DNA of 64,000 nt from an uncultured Kiloniellaceae bacterium (GTDB lineage: Bacteria; Pseudomonadota; Alphaproteobacteria; Kiloniellales; Kiloniellaceae): contig CANLSF010000007.1 of the NCBI GenBank assembly GCA_947493695.1, positions 186,001 through 250,000 of the forward strand, in the 5' to 3' direction. The notes under the pieces are model-generated. The model was not told where the DNA came from, did not search any database, and saw only the letters and a program-made list of their open reading frames with translations. Position numbers and translations under genes: made by a program. How positions within the stretch are numbered: the stretch's first letter is position 1; each line of letters opens with the position of its first letter. Below, piece by piece: positions 62,718 through 64,000 of the stretch.

Positions 62718-64000
62718 ATGCCGAAGCTAACGCAGCGAAACTGGGTTCCCGCAGCCGTAGAAAGCTATGTCCAATCCATTGCCACAGAGACCGCGCACGC
62801 GGAAGCGGAGGCTGTCTCACGCCGGATCGATGCACTGATAGAGGAAAACCGCGCGATCCATGAGCGCGACTGCATCAACCTCAACCCGGCAACCAATATT
62901 ATGAATCCCAAGGCCGAGGCCGTTCTGGCGCAGGGTCTGGGTTCGCGGCCCTCGCTTGGCTATCCCGGCGACAAATATGAAATGGGCCTGGAAGCTATAG
63001 AGAAAATCGAGGTTATCGCCGCGGAGCTGGCCGCTGAAATATTTGAAGCCCGCTATGCCGAGATCCGGGTGGCGTCCGGAGCGCTCTCCAATCTTTATGC
63101 CTTCATGGCAACCGCCCGACCGGGCGATGCGATTATCGTACCGCCGGGAGAAATCGGCGGCCACGTCACACATCACACTGCAGGCGCGGCTGGCCTTTAC
63201 GGCGTCGAGATCCACAGCGCACCGGTCGACGCGTCCGGCTACAGCGTGGATATCGATGGCCTGCGCGCACTGGCACAGCGGATCAAACCCAAACTGATCA
63301 CCCTGGGTGGAAGCCTCAACCTCCTGCCCCACCCGGTTGCCGAGGTTCGCGCGATCGCCGATGAGGTCGGGGCCTATCTGTTGTTCGACGCCGCCCATCT
63401 CTGCGGCATGATCGCCGGTGGTAGCTGGAAGAATCCGCTGCACGAAGGCGCGCACCTGATGACCATGAGCACCTATAAATCACTCGGGGGACCGGCGGGC
63501 GGTTTGATCGTCACCAATGATGCAGGTCTCGCCGAACGTCTGGATTCGATCGCCTTCCCCGGTTTGACCGCAAACTTTGACGCCGCCAAATCTGCCGCGC
63601 TCGCGATCAGCCTGCTCGATTGGCGCGAACATGGCACAGCCTATGCAGAAGCGATGACAGAAACCGCCAGCGCCCTGGCCCAGGCGCTCCTGCAGGAAGA
63701 TTTACCGCTCTTCACGACAGAACACGGCATCACCAATTCTCATCAGTTCGCAATCAGGGCCGCGGACTTCGGCGGTGGTCAGGCAGCCGCAAAGCGTCTG
63801 CGTAAAGCCAACATCCTGACTTGTGGAATCGGCCTGCCGATAGAAGTGGTAGACGGCGATATGAACGGACTGCGCATCGGCACGCCGGAGATTGTCCGCT
63901 GGGGGATGACTGCGCGCGACATGCCGGAATTGGCCGGGCTGATAGCACGGGGCCTCTTGGCGGAAGATCCTGCGCGGGTTGCGACCGACGTCACCGCGTT
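62718..64000 (+). CDS. Serine hydroxymethyltransferase-like PLP enzyme (partial, 3' end outside window)
   Basis: About 427 residues are visible in an open frame through the window end. Fold-type I PLP enzyme of the SHMT family: N-terminal INLNPATNIMNPKAEAVLAQGLGSRPSLGYPGDKYEMGLEAIEKIE, SGALSNLYAFMATARPGD, LLFDAAHLCGMIAGG and the PLP lysine in STYKSLGGPAGG. The Lys environment differs from the usual TTHKTLRGPRGG, so it is a divergent member, perhaps acting on alpha-methylserine or another beta-hydroxy amino acid. ATG 62718 has GGAAAG upstream. Confidence 0.85.
   Translation, partial: MPKLTQRNWVPAAVESYVQSIATETAHAEAEAVSRRIDALIEENRAIHERDCINLNPATNIMNPKAEAVLAQGLGSRPSLGYPGDKYEMGLEAIEKIEVIAAELAAEIFEARYAEIRVASGALSNLYAFMATARPGDAIIVPPGEIGGHVTHHTAGAAGLYGVEIHSAPVDASGYSVDIDGLRALAQRIKPKLITLGGSLNLLPHPVAEVRAIADEVGAYLLFDAAHLCGMIAGGSWKNPLHEGAHLMTMSTYKSLGGPAGGLIVTNDAGLAERLDSIAFPGLTANFDAAKSAALAISLLDWREHGTAYAEAMTETASALAQALLQEDLPLFTTEHGITNSHQFAIRAADFGGGQAAAKRLRKANILTCGIGLPIEVVDGDMNGLRIGTPEIVRWGMTARDMPELAGLIARGLLAEDPARVATDVTA

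Overview
The window reads as chromosomal DNA of a free-living, probably marine, heterotrophic alphaproteobacterium, with a Rhodospirillales/Kiloniellales-like flavour. The evidence is a DUF2336-type protein, TRAP and NMT1-type ABC importers, an FNR/FixK-type regulator beside a PAS sensor kinase, and many LysR/TetR/GntR regulators each paired with one or two small catabolic genes. GC content is high apart from a few AT-rich intergenic stretches. I saw no rRNA, tRNA, CRISPR array, insertion sequence or prophage. The first and last genes run off the window.

Layout. 1-3.5 kb: minus-strand signalling operon (PAS hybrid histidine kinase, response regulator, Crp/Fnr regulator). 4.2-5.7 kb: dihydropyrimidinase. 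5.8-10.8 kb: TRAP transporter, GntR regulator and short-chain dehydrogenase, with a shared 14-bp motif upstream of the transporter and the dehydrogenase. 10.9-19.8 kb: regulator/enzyme pairs (MarR-GST, TetR-enoyl-CoA hydratase, LysR-tautomerase, TetR-glyoxalase-like), several with clear palindromic operators, then a secreted cyclase-family protein. 20.4-24.8 kb: PEP-CTERM surface protein behind a near-perfect sigma-54 promoter, a DUF2946-like protein, and an iron-chelate/cobalamin-type ABC importer. 24.8-32.9 kb: acetyltransferases, exporters, small unknowns, a DDAH/arginine deiminase-like enzyme with a LysR regulator. 33-34.9 kb: a 635-residue exported coiled-coil protein with paired CX3C motifs that I cannot assign. 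35-47.7 kb: nitronate monooxygenase, drug/metabolite transporters, RidA, a divergent copper amine oxidase / PQQ quinohemoprotein dehydrogenase pair, MarC, a 2-oxoglutarate oxygenase and a HAD hydrolase. 48-57.3 kb: a seven-gene pyrimidine uptake and reductive degradation operon with a divergent RutR-like regulator. 57.3-64 kb: hypothetical proteins, a lipoprotein, an acetyltransferase, and a LysR gene divergent from a serine hydroxymethyltransferase-like gene.

How the genes work together. The most coherent system is reductive pyrimidine catabolism: an NMT1-type ABC importer, PreT/PreA (dihydropyrimidine dehydrogenase), HydA (dihydropyrimidinase) and an M20 N-carbamoyl amidohydrolase, giving beta-alanine-type products, ammonia and CO2. 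HydA lies about 44 kb from the rest, yet its upstream region carries a 16-bp box that matches the one between preT and the RutR-like gene at 15 of 16 positions. I infer a split regulon under one repressor. A second apparent local circuit is GntR-TRAP-SDR.
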